A stretch of 64,000 nucleotides of DNA, taken from the NCBI RefSeq assembly GCF_000163295.1, contig NZ_GG700527.1, positions 1,072,911 to 1,136,910 of the forward strand, written 5' to 3'. This document shows positions 9,155 to 17,764 of this stretch, one piece after another. Under the pieces are notes generated by a model. The model was not told the DNA's origin. It worked only from the letters and a program-made list of their open reading frames with translations, and ran no database searches. The stretch is from Anaerococcus vaginalis ATCC 51170 (GTDB taxonomy: Bacteria; Bacillota; Clostridia; Tissierellales; Peptoniphilaceae). The first letter of the stretch is position 1, and each line of letters starts with the position of its first letter. The translations under genes were made by a program, and so were the position numbers.

Positions 9155-10451
9155 AATAATTAGAAACTTTGTTGGAGGAATTTTTGCCTGCATCTTAGTT
9201 TTTTCTATTGCAATTTCTTATTTATTAAGTATCTATACAAAAAATTTCCTTGCAACGACTGAGGATAATATGCCTTTGAATATTAAAAAGCAATTTGAAA
9301 GTCTTTTGACTGATAATGATGTTTATACTATGAAAGAAAGACTTGGCAAATATTCTAAGGCTTTAAATATTGATATAGAAATTTTAGATAAAGACAATGA
9401 GCCAGTAATGCGTTTTAAGGGGAGAAATGACAATGAAAATCCTCTTACTACTACAAAAAGTTACGATATTATAAATCCTAATCTCAATGATTATAGGGGT
9501 CAATTAATTATAACTTATGACACTGGCGAAATGGCAGCTAATGAACTTTTAAATAATTTTAGAAATTCAATCATAATTGCCATTGTTATGTCTCTTACTA
9601 TTGGGATAATTATTGCCTTAGTGCTTTCTACAAATATAACTAATCCTATAAAGCAAATTTCTGATGCAACTTTAAAAATTAAAGATGGTGATTATGATAT
9701 AAATTTAAAGGAAAGCAAAATTATTGAGCTTGAAAATTTACAAAATAATATAAGGTATCTTTCAAGGAATTTAAAAAATCAAAAATATGTAAGAAAACAA
9801 TACGCTCAAGATATTTCTCATGAACTTAGAACTCCAATTACAAATCTACAACTTTATATTGAAGCGATAAAAGATGGAGTTATTGATGTTGATGAGCAAA
9901 CTCTTTCGTCTTTGTTGGAAGAAACTCACAGACTTGAAGGGCTTGTAGTAAATTTAAATAAATCTTTCAATGATAATTCTGAATATTTAAAAATAAATAA
10001 AAAAGAATTCGACTTATCTCAACACATAAAACTTATTCTTGATACAATAAAACCAAGACTAGCTAAACTTGATATTTCTTTGATTGAAGAAATAAAATAT
10101 GGAGTTATGATTTATTCTGATAAGGATAAGATAAGCCAAATAATACAAAATTTAATTTCAAATGCTATAAAAGCTATAAAAGAAGATGGCTTGATTAGAG
10201 TAAGCCTTTACGAAGATAAAAACAATATTTACATTGACATAAAGGATAATGGTGTTGGAATATCTGATGAGAAAAAAGAAGTTATTTTTGAGAGATTTTA
10301 TAGAATTGATGATGCAAGAAATACAAAAACAAACGGACATGGTCTAGGTCTTTCAATTACAAAAAATTTCGTTGAAAGTCTTGGAGGAAAAATAAAATTA
10401 AAATCCAAGCTTGGAAAAGGCTCAACCTTTTCAGTTATTTTCCCAAAATAA
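9135..10451 (+). CDS. Sensor histidine kinase
   Basis: 438-residue membrane kinase read from the ATG at 9135, which has GGTGGTG just upstream; an earlier ATG at 9105 gives an unlikely N-terminus. Order: TM1 near the start, an extracytoplasmic domain of about 115 residues, TM2 (IIIAIVMSLTIGIIIALVLS), HAMP, HisKA with His229 in DISHELRTP, then HATPase with NLISNAIKA (N box), DNGVGIS (G1) and GHGLGLSI (G2). The ligand is unknown. Partner of the regulator at 8441-9154. Confidence 0.93.
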   Translation: MTSLRNKIIRNFVGGIFACILVFSIAISYLLSIYTKNFLATTEDNMPLNIKKQFESLLTDNDVYTMKERLGKYSKALNIDIEILDKDNEPVMRFKGRNDNENPLTTTKSYDIINPNLNDYRGQLIITYDTGEMAANELLNNFRNSIIIAIVMSLTIGIIIALVLSTNITNPIKQISDATLKIKDGDYDINLKESKIIELENLQNNIRYLSRNLKNQKYVRKQYAQDISHELRTPITNLQLYIEAIKDGVIDVDEQTLSSLLEETHRLEGLVVNLNKSFNDNSEYLKINKKEFDLSQHIKLILDTIKPRLAKLDISLIEEIKYGVMIYSDKDKISQIIQNLISNAIKAIKEDGLIRVSLYEDKNNIYIDIKDNGVGISDEKKEVIFERFYRIDDARNTKTNGHGLGLSITKNFVESLGGKIKLKSKLGKGSTFSVIFPK

Positions 10452-10499
10452 TTTTATATATTCCAAAAAATTTTGTATATAAATTATTTTTTGATATAT

Positions 10500-10505
10500 T
10501 ATAAT
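10500..10505 (+). promoter_or_regulatory. -10 box of the S41-like gene
   Basis: TATAAT lies 11 nt before the ATG at 10517, followed by AGGTG as ribosome site. The -35 is not convincing (TTGTAT at 10473-10478, spacing too long), so the gene may also be read through from the kinase gene. Confidence 0.35.
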
Positions 10506-10516
10506 ACAGGTGAATT

Positions 10517-11914
10517 ATGAAAAGTAAAAATAATAAAAGAAATAAAAAAGATCAGTCCGCATCAAGACATACGAAAAAAAAAGTAAGAAAAAAAGATATA
10601 AAAATAAAATCAAAAAATACAAATATTAAAAATAGGTCTAAAAAAAGATTAAAAGCAAAAAAAAGAAAATATATGAGAAGAAGGTTTGCCCTTCTTCTTA
10701 TCTTGATTTTTTTAATATTTTTTATTGTAAAAGCTATTTTTTCTTCAAAAAATAAATTCGAAACATATACATATCCAAAATTTAGAGATAAGGTAATGAA
10801 TTCTGTACAAAAAGAAATTTTTATCGGAAATACTGAAGAAAGAACACTTACAAGTGCAGAAAAAATTGCAGATTTTGATAAACTTACCTATTATGTAAGT
10901 AGAAATTACGCTATTGATAAGGAAAACAAAGAAAATTTTAAATCTTTAATGAATCAAACCGACGCTTACAAAAAAAGAATTAAAAATTCAAAATCAGACC
11001 AAGAATTTTTTGATGCAATTCAATCATATCTTTCAATCCTTGATGATAATAGAACAAATGTAATTGATATTAAAACTTATAGAAGCATATTTGGATATTA
11101 CAAAGAAAATAAAGATTCTCCTAGGGGAAAAATTTTAGGGGATGCTCAAGTTGTAAATAGGTACAAAAGACTTCTTGGAAGAAAAGATGATTTAGAAAAA
11201 ATAGAAATTAAGGAAAATAAAAATATTTTAGAGATAAATATGCCAAGTTTTAATTCAAATGATTTAAAAAAAGACAAAGAAAATTTGAAAAAAATATTGC
11301 AAAATAATCAAGAAATTCAAAATATTTTTATTAACTTATCAAACAACGAATCAATCGATGACAAATATGCAAACGAAATTCTTCCCTTGCTAATTCATAA
11401 AGATTATTCATACGAAAAAGTTATTTTTTATAGGGGAAATTTATTAAAGCAAAGTCTATCCTACATGAAAAATAACAAGGATAAGGTCAATACTTACTCC
11501 TCATTTATGAAAAATCAGGCGATAAAATTTCCTGAAAAATCACAAGGCATAAATAAAAATGACTTTATGTATTATGATCAAATAAAAACTGAAATCAAAA
11601 AAGATTCCGATTTGCCAGATAAAAAAATATATATATTGACAAATGATAATACAAAAAATGACGCCATTAGATTTGCAAATATTTTAAAAAACACTTCAGA
11701 TGCTTATGTTGTAAAAAATGGATTTGAAGGAGATAAGTCCAAAAGCGATATTATTTATCACATGAGAACTGAAATTATAAAATTAGATCATTGCGGAATT
11801 TTAGTTTCCATCGATTGTGCAAAAAGTTTAGATGAAGATGATAAATATTTAAAATATAGCCAAATTATAAATGCACAAAATCCTTACAAGCAAGTTTTGT
11901 CTATGATAAAATAA
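10517..11914 (+). CDS. Membrane-anchored S41-peptidase-like protein, catalytic serine missing
   Basis: 465 residues. A very basic cytoplasmic N-terminus (1-55, mostly Lys/Arg), one TM helix (about 56-75), then an extracellular domain. The region about 108-185 (EKIADFDKLTYYVSRNY, SDQEFFDAIQSYLSILDDNRTNV) resembles the helical N-terminal part of clostridial S41 peptidases. IFINLSNNESIDD and KKIYILTNDNT resemble the two core strands. Where S41 enzymes carry T-x-S-S-A-E, this has T379-K-N-D-A-I384, so Ser and Glu are both lost. I infer a non-catalytic S41 homologue; family assignment is from memory of the fold. Ends at a strong terminator. Confidence 0.6.
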   Translation: MKSKNNKRNKKDQSASRHTKKKVRKKDIKIKSKNTNIKNRSKKRLKAKKRKYMRRRFALLLILIFLIFFIVKAIFSSKNKFETYTYPKFRDKVMNSVQKEIFIGNTEERTLTSAEKIADFDKLTYYVSRNYAIDKENKENFKSLMNQTDAYKKRIKNSKSDQEFFDAIQSYLSILDDNRTNVIDIKTYRSIFGYYKENKDSPRGKILGDAQVVNRYKRLLGRKDDLEKIEIKENKNILEINMPSFNSNDLKKDKENLKKILQNNQEIQNIFINLSNNESIDDKYANEILPLLIHKDYSYEKVIFYRGNLLKQSLSYMKNNKDKVNTYSSFMKNQAIKFPEKSQGINKNDFMYYDQIKTEIKKDSDLPDKKIYILTNDNTKNDAIRFANILKNTSDAYVVKNGFEGDKSKSDIIYHMRTEIIKLDHCGILVSIDCAKSLDEDDKYLKYSQIINAQNPYKQVLSMIK

Positions 11915-11930
11915 TAAAAACTTAATTTTT

Positions 11931-11956
11931 CCACCTGCGTAGTAGGTGGTTTTTTT
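11931..11956 (+). terminator. Terminator of the S41-like gene
   Basis: CCACCT (11931-11936), loop GCGTAGT, AGGTGG (11944-11949), then seven T. GC-rich for this genome and unambiguous. Confidence 0.9.
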
Positions 11957-11992
11957 CTATTTTATGATCGCTTAGCTAACTTAGATTTACAA

Positions 11993-12026
11993 AAAAATCC
12001 TAAAGGAAATTTCCTTTAGGATTTTT
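11993..12026. terminator. Perfect palindromic terminator, mainly for the minus-strand gene
   Basis: A 34-nt perfect palindrome centred on 12009/12010; arms of 17 nt run from AAAAATCC to GGATTTTT. It sits 11 nt after the stop of the gene at 12037-13110 and can act on both strands. Confidence 0.85.
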
Positions 12027-12036
12027 GAATTTATTT

Positions 12037-13110
12037 TTAAAGATTATTTACGTATTGTTCTCCCATTTTTGCTGTATAAACTTCAATTGCAAGTCCAACA
12101 ATTAAGAATAAAAATACTAAAACAGCTCCAGCTGATGCTTTATTTGTTGCAGATTCTGCCCCATCTTTTGCTTTTTCAACTGTTTTATCTACATCTTTTT
12201 TAGCTTTTTCTAAAGAATCTTTTGCATTTTCAATTTGTTTGCTTGCTTCTTTTGATGCCTTATCCATTCCATCATAAATATTATTTACAGCTTCTTCACT
12301 TTCTTTTTCAGAAAGATCTGAATTTTTGTAAACTTCTTCTTGGATTGTTTTTTTATCAACAGAATCAGTAATATTTTTAGCCTTTTTCTCTAAAGATTTT
12401 GCTAAATCATCAATTATTTGATCAGAATTTTCTGGATTTGTTAAAAGTTCTTTTCCAGCTTTTGCAATTTCGTCTTTTGAGTCATCAAGTTGAGATTTTA
12501 AATATCCAGGTTGAAGTTCTTTAACATCAGTTTCTTTTAAAGCATCTTCTATATTTTTTTCAAGCTCTTTTGTATCAACTTCAGAAATTGAATCTCCAAC
12601 ACTTGATAGAACATTTCCTGCCCCATCAGCTGCTGTGCTTGCCACGCTTCCTGCAACATTTCCTGCAGTGTTTGCTACAGATTTTGCAGCAGAACTTGCA
12701 AGTCCAAAAGCAGATGATAAAATGCTAGTTACCAAACCAAATAATAACATTATTGATAAAGCCCAGCTCATAAATCCATGAAGCAAAGATTGTCCTTTTG
12801 AAAAAGCTCCAGAAATAAATCCAGAAATTGCAAAAGAAATTATCAAAATAATTATTGTAGCAATTCCTACCCCAATTCCCATAGATTGAAATGGATTTTC
12901 ATTATTTGGTGAAAAAATTCCAAGACCTAAAGCTCCAACAAGTAAACTCAATACTGTAAAAACAGCCGCAAATGAAATTGCACCAGCGATAATTGAACCC
13001 CAAGAAATACTATTATCTCTAGAATAATCATCATTGTATCTAGCTCTTCTGTGCTCCCTCATTTCGGAAGTTCTTTTCTTCCTATTATTTTCATTATAAT
13101 TTTCAGTCAT
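12037..13110 (-). CDS. Membrane protein with long Lys/Glu/Asp-rich helical domain, function unknown
   Basis: 357 residues that I do not recognise. A charged N-terminus (1-33) is followed by three hydrophobic segments at about 38-65, 78-103 and 112-138. Next comes an Ala/Ser/Gly-rich stretch (139-175), then a hydrophilic, probably coiled-coil region (176-325) with LEA-like repeats (AKKDVDKTVEKAKDGAESA). A last TM helix is at about 326-347. This suggests an envelope protein tethered at both ends. AGGAGG precedes the ATG. It has its own promoter and a palindromic terminator. Confidence 0.6.
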   Translation of the reverse strand: MTENYNENNRKKRTSEMREHRRARYNDDYSRDNSISWGSIIAGAISFAAVFTVLSLLVGALGLGIFSPNNENPFQSMGIGVGIATIIILIISFAISGFISGAFSKGQSLLHGFMSWALSIMLLFGLVTSILSSAFGLASSAAKSVANTAGNVAGSVASTAADGAGNVLSSVGDSISEVDTKELEKNIEDALKETDVKELQPGYLKSQLDDSKDEIAKAGKELLTNPENSDQIIDDLAKSLEKKAKNITDSVDKKTIQEEVYKNSDLSEKESEEAVNNIYDGMDKASKEASKQIENAKDSLEKAKKDVDKTVEKAKDGAESATNKASAGAVLVFLFLIVGLAIEVYTAKMGEQYVNNL

Positions 13111-13158
13111 AATTCCTCCTTTAAAATTTTATAAAATATAAATAATTTATATATGCAA

Positions 13159-13186
13159 ATTATACTGGAAATATTTCAATAATCAA
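13159..13186 (-). promoter_or_regulatory. Promoter of the membrane/coiled-coil gene
   Basis: Minus strand -35 TTGATT (13186-13181), 16-nt spacer, -10 TATAAT (13164-13159), giving a leader of about 45 nt. Confidence 0.6.
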
Positions 13187-13300
13187 TTTCAAATTTTGAA
13201 ATAATTAATTTTTCTAAAGAATTACTAAATAAAATTAAAATATCCGTTAATATTTTTGTAATTTTTATTTATTTTTATATAAAAAATTTAATATCCATTT

Positions 13301-14227
13301 TTATTTTTTATATTTGTATAAACTTTGAGCATCTTCAATTTCTCTTATCATATCTCTGCCCTTTAACATTTTTTTGATATTTTTTACATCCAAAATCAAT
13401 ACATCTGCTGCAATTAATTCATTTTTTGATTCCTCTTGCAAAAAAGATGTATTTATTACAAGAACAGGTCTTACTCTTTCATTTTTTAATTTTTCAAAAT
13501 TATCTGCAAGCTTTCTTGCAAATCCTTTATCAATATCTCTTTGAGATTTATAATTTCTAATTTCAACTGCATATCTTCTCTCGTTTTTCTTGGCATATAA
13601 ATCAAATTTATTGCTTCTTTCAAAGCCTTCTTGATAAGGCTCAACCCAATAAGAAGTATTTTTTAAAGCTTTTGAAATTAATTTTTGATTTGTCAAATCT
13701 TCATTTAACATTTTTAGAGCATTCAAAAGATTTTTTGGTTTTATTTTAAAAATTGCTGTAGTTTTCGCCTCATCTTTGCTAATTATTTTTTCATCAAAAC
13801 CAACCATCAAATCATCAACAATATTAAAAGAGCCATGTGCTATTGCATTTCTAATATGTCTTAACAAGGATTCAGTTTTTGTTTCCCCATCTGATTGAGT
13901 CAAAATTAATTTTTGAGAATTTGTACAAATTCTTCTTTTATATTCAGATGCAATTTTTTCGTCAATTTGATTTGTGAACAAACAATCCTCATCTCTTAAA
14001 TCCATATAAGTCATTATTTCTACAAAAGTATAATAATCATATTCCTTATTTGAAATCAATTCATTTGATTTTGATTGGATTGATGAAATATCTGGCACAT
14101 ACCACAGCAAATACGCAAGAGCAGCCCACATATCGCTTGATAATTTTATGGGAATTTCTTTATGTATTAGTGAATATTCTCTAGGATTTTTACAATTGTC
14201 TTTTTCAAATTTTTCTGTTAATTCCAT
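13301..14227 (-). CDS. HEPN-like plus restriction-endonuclease-fold protein (putative defence)
   Basis: 308 residues, not a named family to me. The N-terminal half (about 30-190) is helical and carries RNAIAH (Arg126 to His131), matching the Rx4-6H motif with the adjacent polar residue seen in HEPN RNases. The C-terminal part (about 200-285) reads NKFDLYA, then RRYAVEIRNYK, then RPVLVINT. This is a PD-(D/E)XK-like pattern with Asp209 and Glu222 and a non-canonical third residue (Arg224 or Lys227), Mrr-like. AAAAAGGAAG precedes the ATG and a -10 TATAAT lies at 14251-14256. Single gene with neighbours unrelated to defence. The domain calls are inference. Confidence 0.55.
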   Translation of the reverse strand: MELTEKFEKDNCKNPREYSLIHKEIPIKLSSDMWAALAYLLWYVPDISSIQSKSNELISNKEYDYYTFVEIMTYMDLRDEDCLFTNQIDEKIASEYKRRICTNSQKLILTQSDGETKTESLLRHIRNAIAHGSFNIVDDLMVGFDEKIISKDEAKTTAIFKIKPKNLLNALKMLNEDLTNQKLISKALKNTSYWVEPYQEGFERSNKFDLYAKKNERRYAVEIRNYKSQRDIDKGFARKLADNFEKLKNERVRPVLVINTSFLQEESKNELIAADVLILDVKNIKKMLKGRDMIREIEDAQSLYKYKK

Positions 14228-14250
14228 TTTTACTTCCTTTTTTTATTTTC

Positions 14251-14256
14251 ATTATA
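14251..14256 (-). promoter_or_regulatory. -10 box of the HEPN-nuclease gene
   Basis: Minus strand TATAAT about 24 nt upstream of the ATG at 14227. The -35 (TTTAAT at 14279-14274) is weak. Confidence 0.35.
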
Positions 14257-14293
14257 ATTTTACCCATTAAAAAATTAAAATAAGAAGAATATA

Positions 14294-14335
14294 AAAAAAC
14301 TCATATCAATAAAATTTTATTAATATGAGTTTTTT
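14294..14335 (-). terminator. Terminator of transketolase gene
   Basis: Long inverted repeat (AAAAAACTCATAT against ATATGAGTTTTTT, with an AT-rich inner stem and one mismatch) between the tkt stop and the HEPN gene. Confidence 0.75.
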
Positions 14336-14358
14336 ATATTTATATATTTTGTATTTTT

Positions 14359-16347
14359 TTATTTGAAAAATTTATTTGTAATTTTTTCTTTTATTTTTTC
14401 TACACAAAATCCTAATTCATCTTGGACTTCTTCGCCTTTGCCGGAAATTCCAAACCTATCTATGCCAATATTTAATCCATCATCTCCAGTAAATTCGCTC
14501 CAGCCAAATGTTGATGCCATTTCTATTGAAACTTTTTTTACTTCTTTTGGTAAAATTTCATTTTTGTATGAATCATCTTGCATCCTAAATAATTCCATTG
14601 ATGGCATTGAAACAACTCTTACCTTTTTATTTTCTTCTTCAAATTTATTTGAAACTTCTAGGGCAAGGGAAACTTCTGAGCCTGTAGCTATTAAAATTAA
14701 TTCTGGATTTTCGCAATCTTTTATTACGTAAGCTCCCCTATTAATATCTTCTAAATTTTCTGTTTGTTTTAAATTTGGAAGATTTTGTCTTGTCAAAGAA
14801 AGTATTACTGGTGTATTTTGACTTTCTAAGGCAATTTTCCAAGCAAGTCTTGTTTCATTTGCATCTGCTGGTCTTATAACTATAGTATTTGGAATTGATC
14901 TTAGCATCGCTAATTGTTCAATCGGTTCGTGAGTTGGTCCATCTTCTCCAACAGCAATTGAATCATGTGTAAAAACATAAGTTAAAGCATGGCCCGATAA
15001 AGCTGATAGTCTAATTGCAGCTTTCAAATAATCTGCAAAAACAAAGAAAGTTGACACATGATGAAAACTTCCGCCGTGAGCTATGATTCCATTTCCAATT
15101 GCTGCCATAGCAAATTCACGAACTCCATAAAAAATATTTCTTCCACAAGAATTTTCATCACTAAAACTTTTCTCATCTTTTATATCAGTCTTGTTTGATG
15201 CAAATAAATCAGCTGAACCACCCCAGAAATTCCTTGTTATTTTTGAAAGATCTTGAATTATTTCTCCGCTTGATGCTCTTGTTGCAAGAGCTTTCATTGA
15301 TGAATCATATTTTTTTACATCTTTCATAAAATCTTTAGGAAGTTTTCTATTAATTCCTATCATTAATTCCTTATAATCTTCTGGATATTTTTCCTCATAT
15401 TTTTTAAGAATTTCATCCCATTTTTTATTTTCTTCTTTTCCATTTTTTAAAATGCCAACTTCAAAAGTATTATAAACTTCATCTGGCACTTCAAAATCTT
15501 CAAATTCCCAGCCATAATTTTTTTTAGCTAAAGAAAAATCTTCCTTTCCTATTGGAGCACCATGAACTTTATTTGTTCCTTGATTTTTTGAACCATATCC
15601 TATAATAGTTTTTACTTCAATTAAAGTTGGACCATTTTTATTTTCTTTTGCTTTTTTTATAGCCTTATAAATTTCTTCTAAATTATTTCCATCTTCTACT
15701 TTTAAATAATTCCAATTTTGTGCACTAACTCTTTTTTCAACATTTTCAGAAAATGATGAAGAAAGACTACCGTCTAAACAAATATCGTTTGAATCGTATA
15801 AAACAATTAATTTATTTAGGTTAAGATGTCCTGCAAGGCTCATTGCCTCATAAGAAACGCCTTCCATAAGATCTCCATCTCCACAAAGAGCAAAGGTATA
15901 ATGGTCTATAATTTTAAAATCATCTTTATTGTAAAGAGCTTGCATGTGTTTTTCTGCAATAGCAAGACCTACAGCTTGACCTATGCCTTGTCCAAGTGGA
16001 CCTGTTGTAACTTCTACTCCCTTGGTGTGTGAGTATTCTGGATGTCCTGGAGTTTTTGAACCTTTTTGCCTAAATTGTTTTAAATCATCAATTGATAAAT
16101 CATATCCTGACAAATGCAAAAGTGAATAAAGCATAGCAGAACCATGGCCTGCTGATAAAACAAACCTATCTCTATCAAACCAATTTTCATTTTTTGGATT
16201 TGTTTTTAAAATTTTATTAAACAAAACATAAGCCATAGGACTTGCTCCCATAGGGAGTCCTGGATGGCCACTATTTGCTTTTTCTATTTGAGCAAGGGAC
16301 AAACATCTTATAGCATTAACTGCTAGCTGATCATTTTTTGTAAACAT
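14359..16347 (-). CDS. tkt: Transketolase
   Basis: Thiamine-diphosphate enzyme of 662 residues that moves two-carbon units between sugar phosphates in the non-oxidative pentose phosphate pathway. Seen: N-terminal SAGHGSAMLY, the TPP-binding GDGDLMEGVSYEA, the pyrimidine domain with TRASSGEI, and FTHDSIAVGEDGPTHEP. Full length. It lies just after the ascorbate operon, behind a terminator at 16401-16435. An AAGGAG ribosome site is clear, but I see no good promoter, so supply by read-through from the ula operon is possible. It works with the transaldolase at 16445 on the xylulose 5-phosphate the operon makes. Confidence 0.96.
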   Translation of the reverse strand: MFTKNDQLAVNAIRCLSLAQIEKANSGHPGLPMGASPMAYVLFNKILKTNPKNENWFDRDRFVLSAGHGSAMLYSLLHLSGYDLSIDDLKQFRQKGSKTPGHPEYSHTKGVEVTTGPLGQGIGQAVGLAIAEKHMQALYNKDDFKIIDHYTFALCGDGDLMEGVSYEAMSLAGHLNLNKLIVLYDSNDICLDGSLSSSFSENVEKRVSAQNWNYLKVEDGNNLEEIYKAIKKAKENKNGPTLIEVKTIIGYGSKNQGTNKVHGAPIGKEDFSLAKKNYGWEFEDFEVPDEVYNTFEVGILKNGKEENKKWDEILKKYEEKYPEDYKELMIGINRKLPKDFMKDVKKYDSSMKALATRASSGEIIQDLSKITRNFWGGSADLFASNKTDIKDEKSFSDENSCGRNIFYGVREFAMAAIGNGIIAHGGSFHHVSTFFVFADYLKAAIRLSALSGHALTYVFTHDSIAVGEDGPTHEPIEQLAMLRSIPNTIVIRPADANETRLAWKIALESQNTPVILSLTRQNLPNLKQTENLEDINRGAYVIKDCENPELILIATGSEVSLALEVSNKFEEENKKVRVVSMPSMELFRMQDDSYKNEILPKEVKKVSIEMASTFGWSEFTGDDGLNIGIDRFGISGKGEEVQDELGFCVEKIKEKITNKFFK

Positions 16348-16400
16348 TGATTCTCCTTATATATTTTTATTTTTTTAATTTTATTTTTGAATAAGAAAAA

Positions 16401-16435
16401 GGCTTTGCAAAATATTTTAAACATTGTGCAAAGCC
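16401..16435 (-). terminator. Terminator of the ascorbate operon
   Basis: GGCTTTGCA (16401-16409) and TGCAAAGCC (16427-16435), 9-bp perfect stem, 17-nt loop, followed on the minus strand by TTTTTC. It lies between the transaldolase stop and tkt. Confidence 0.8.
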
Positions 16436-16444
16436 ATTTTTTAA

Positions 16445-17092
16445 TTAACGATTTTCGAAAGCTTCCCAATCTTTTTTAAATGATTCTATGCCTGCATCTG
16501 TCAATGGATGAGACCATAGTTTTTCGAATAAAGTTCCTGGGATTGTTGCTATGTGAGCTCCCGCTAAAGCAGCTTCTTCTAGATGACCAATATGTCTTAT
16601 GCTTGCTGCAATTATTTGTGAATCATATCCGTAAATATCTATAACATCTCTTAATTCACTTACTAATTTTGCTCCAGATTCTCCCATATCATCTATTCTT
16701 CCCATAAAAGGAGAAATATATGTTGCTCCAGCTTTCATAGCCATTAATCCTTGAGATACAGAAAATATTAGTGTACAGTTAGTTTTTATTTTTTCTTTTG
16801 ACAAAATATTTATTGCTTTCAATCCTTCTTCTGTCATAGGAATTTTTACAACAATATTTTCTGCCCATTTTGATAAAGCTCTTGCTTGTTCAACCATTCC
16901 CTCACATTCATAGCTTGTTACTTCTGCTGATACAGGACCATCTACAAGCTTACAAATTTCTTTTACAACCTCTTCAAAATCTCTACCTTCTTTTTTTATA
17001 ATAGATGGATTTGTTGTTACTCCGTCGCAAAGTCCAAGGTCGTTTACTCTTTTTATTTCTTCAATATTTGCTGTGTCTAAGAAAAATTTCAT
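16445..17092 (-). CDS. fsa: Transaldolase of the small FSA/TalC type
   Basis: 215-residue class I aldolase-fold enzyme. Lys83 in VVKIPMT is the Schiff-base lysine; [20 protein letters not shown] and [11 protein letters not shown] are family motifs. Members act either as transaldolase or as fructose-6-phosphate aldolase. Next to transketolase and after UlaD/E/F, transaldolase is the sensible role. Last gene of the ascorbate operon, 26 nt after ulaD. Not part of the E. coli ula operons. Confidence 0.9.
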   Translation of the reverse strand: MKFFLDTANIEEIKRVNDLGLCDGVTTNPSIIKKEGRDFEEVVKEICKLVDGPVSAEVTSYECEGMVEQARALSKWAENIVVKIPMTEEGLKAINILSKEKIKTNCTLIFSVSQGLMAMKAGATYISPFMGRIDDMGESGAKLVSELRDVIDIYGYDSQIIAASIRHIGHLEEAALAGAHIATIPGTLFEKLWSHPLTDAGIESFKKDWEAFENR

Positions 17093-17118
17093 TTTAACTC
17101 CTAACTTTTTTCTAACAA

Positions 17119-17754
17119 TTAAAATATTTCGTTTATTTTATTTTTAAAATCAATGGCAGCTTGTTTAGGATTTTCCGCTTCTGCTATAGATCTACCTGCT
17201 ATAAAAGCATTAACATCTATCCCCTTAAATAATTCAAGAGTATATACATCAAGCCCACCTGTAACTGAAACCTTAAAGCCCATTTCTACCAATTTTTTAA
17301 TTTTATCTAAATCTTTATCTCCCCAGCTTTGTCCACTAAGAAGAGCATCTCTTGATTGATGATAAACAACTTGTTCTATTCCAATATTTTTCCAATCTTT
17401 TGCTTGATCGAATGTCCAATCTCCATATAATTCTACTTGAAGTTCGTCTATTTCTTTATTAGCCGCTTGCATTGTTTGTATAGTTGCACAACAGATAACA
17501 GTCATCCAATCAGCACCTGCATCTTTGCAATTTTTAGCAACAGTTTTTCCAGCATCTGCACATTTTGTATCTGCAAGAATTGTTTTTTCTGGATACAATG
17601 CTCTTATTGCTCTTACAGGTTCCATACCATCTTGCAAGCAAAGTACAGTACCAACTTCTAAAATATCTACTACATCTCCAACTTCTCTAACTGTAACTAG
17701 AGCTTCACTTAAAGATTGACTGTCAAGCGCTATTTGTAGTTTTGGTTTTGCCAT
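17119..17754 (-). CDS. ulaD: 3-keto-L-gulonate-6-phosphate decarboxylase
   Basis: 211-residue TIM barrel of the orotidine-monophosphate-decarboxylase superfamily. It decarboxylates 3-keto-L-gulonate 6-phosphate to L-xylulose 5-phosphate. Asp11, Glu33, Asp62, Lys64 and Asp67 ([10 protein letters not shown]) match the metal and acid residues of E. coli UlaD. The HQSR motif (His132, Arg135) favours this activity over hexulose-phosphate synthase. It lies 10 nt after ulaE. Confidence 0.92.
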   Translation of the reverse strand: MAKPKLQIALDSQSLSEALVTVREVGDVVDILEVGTVLCLQDGMEPVRAIRALYPEKTILADTKCADAGKTVAKNCKDAGADWMTVICCATIQTMQAANKEIDELQVELYGDWTFDQAKDWKNIGIEQVVYHQSRDALLSGQSWGDKDLDKIKKLVEMGFKVSVTGGLDVYTLELFKGIDVNAFIAGRSIAEAENPKQAAIDFKNKINEIF

Positions 17755-17764
17755 AACTTTCTCC

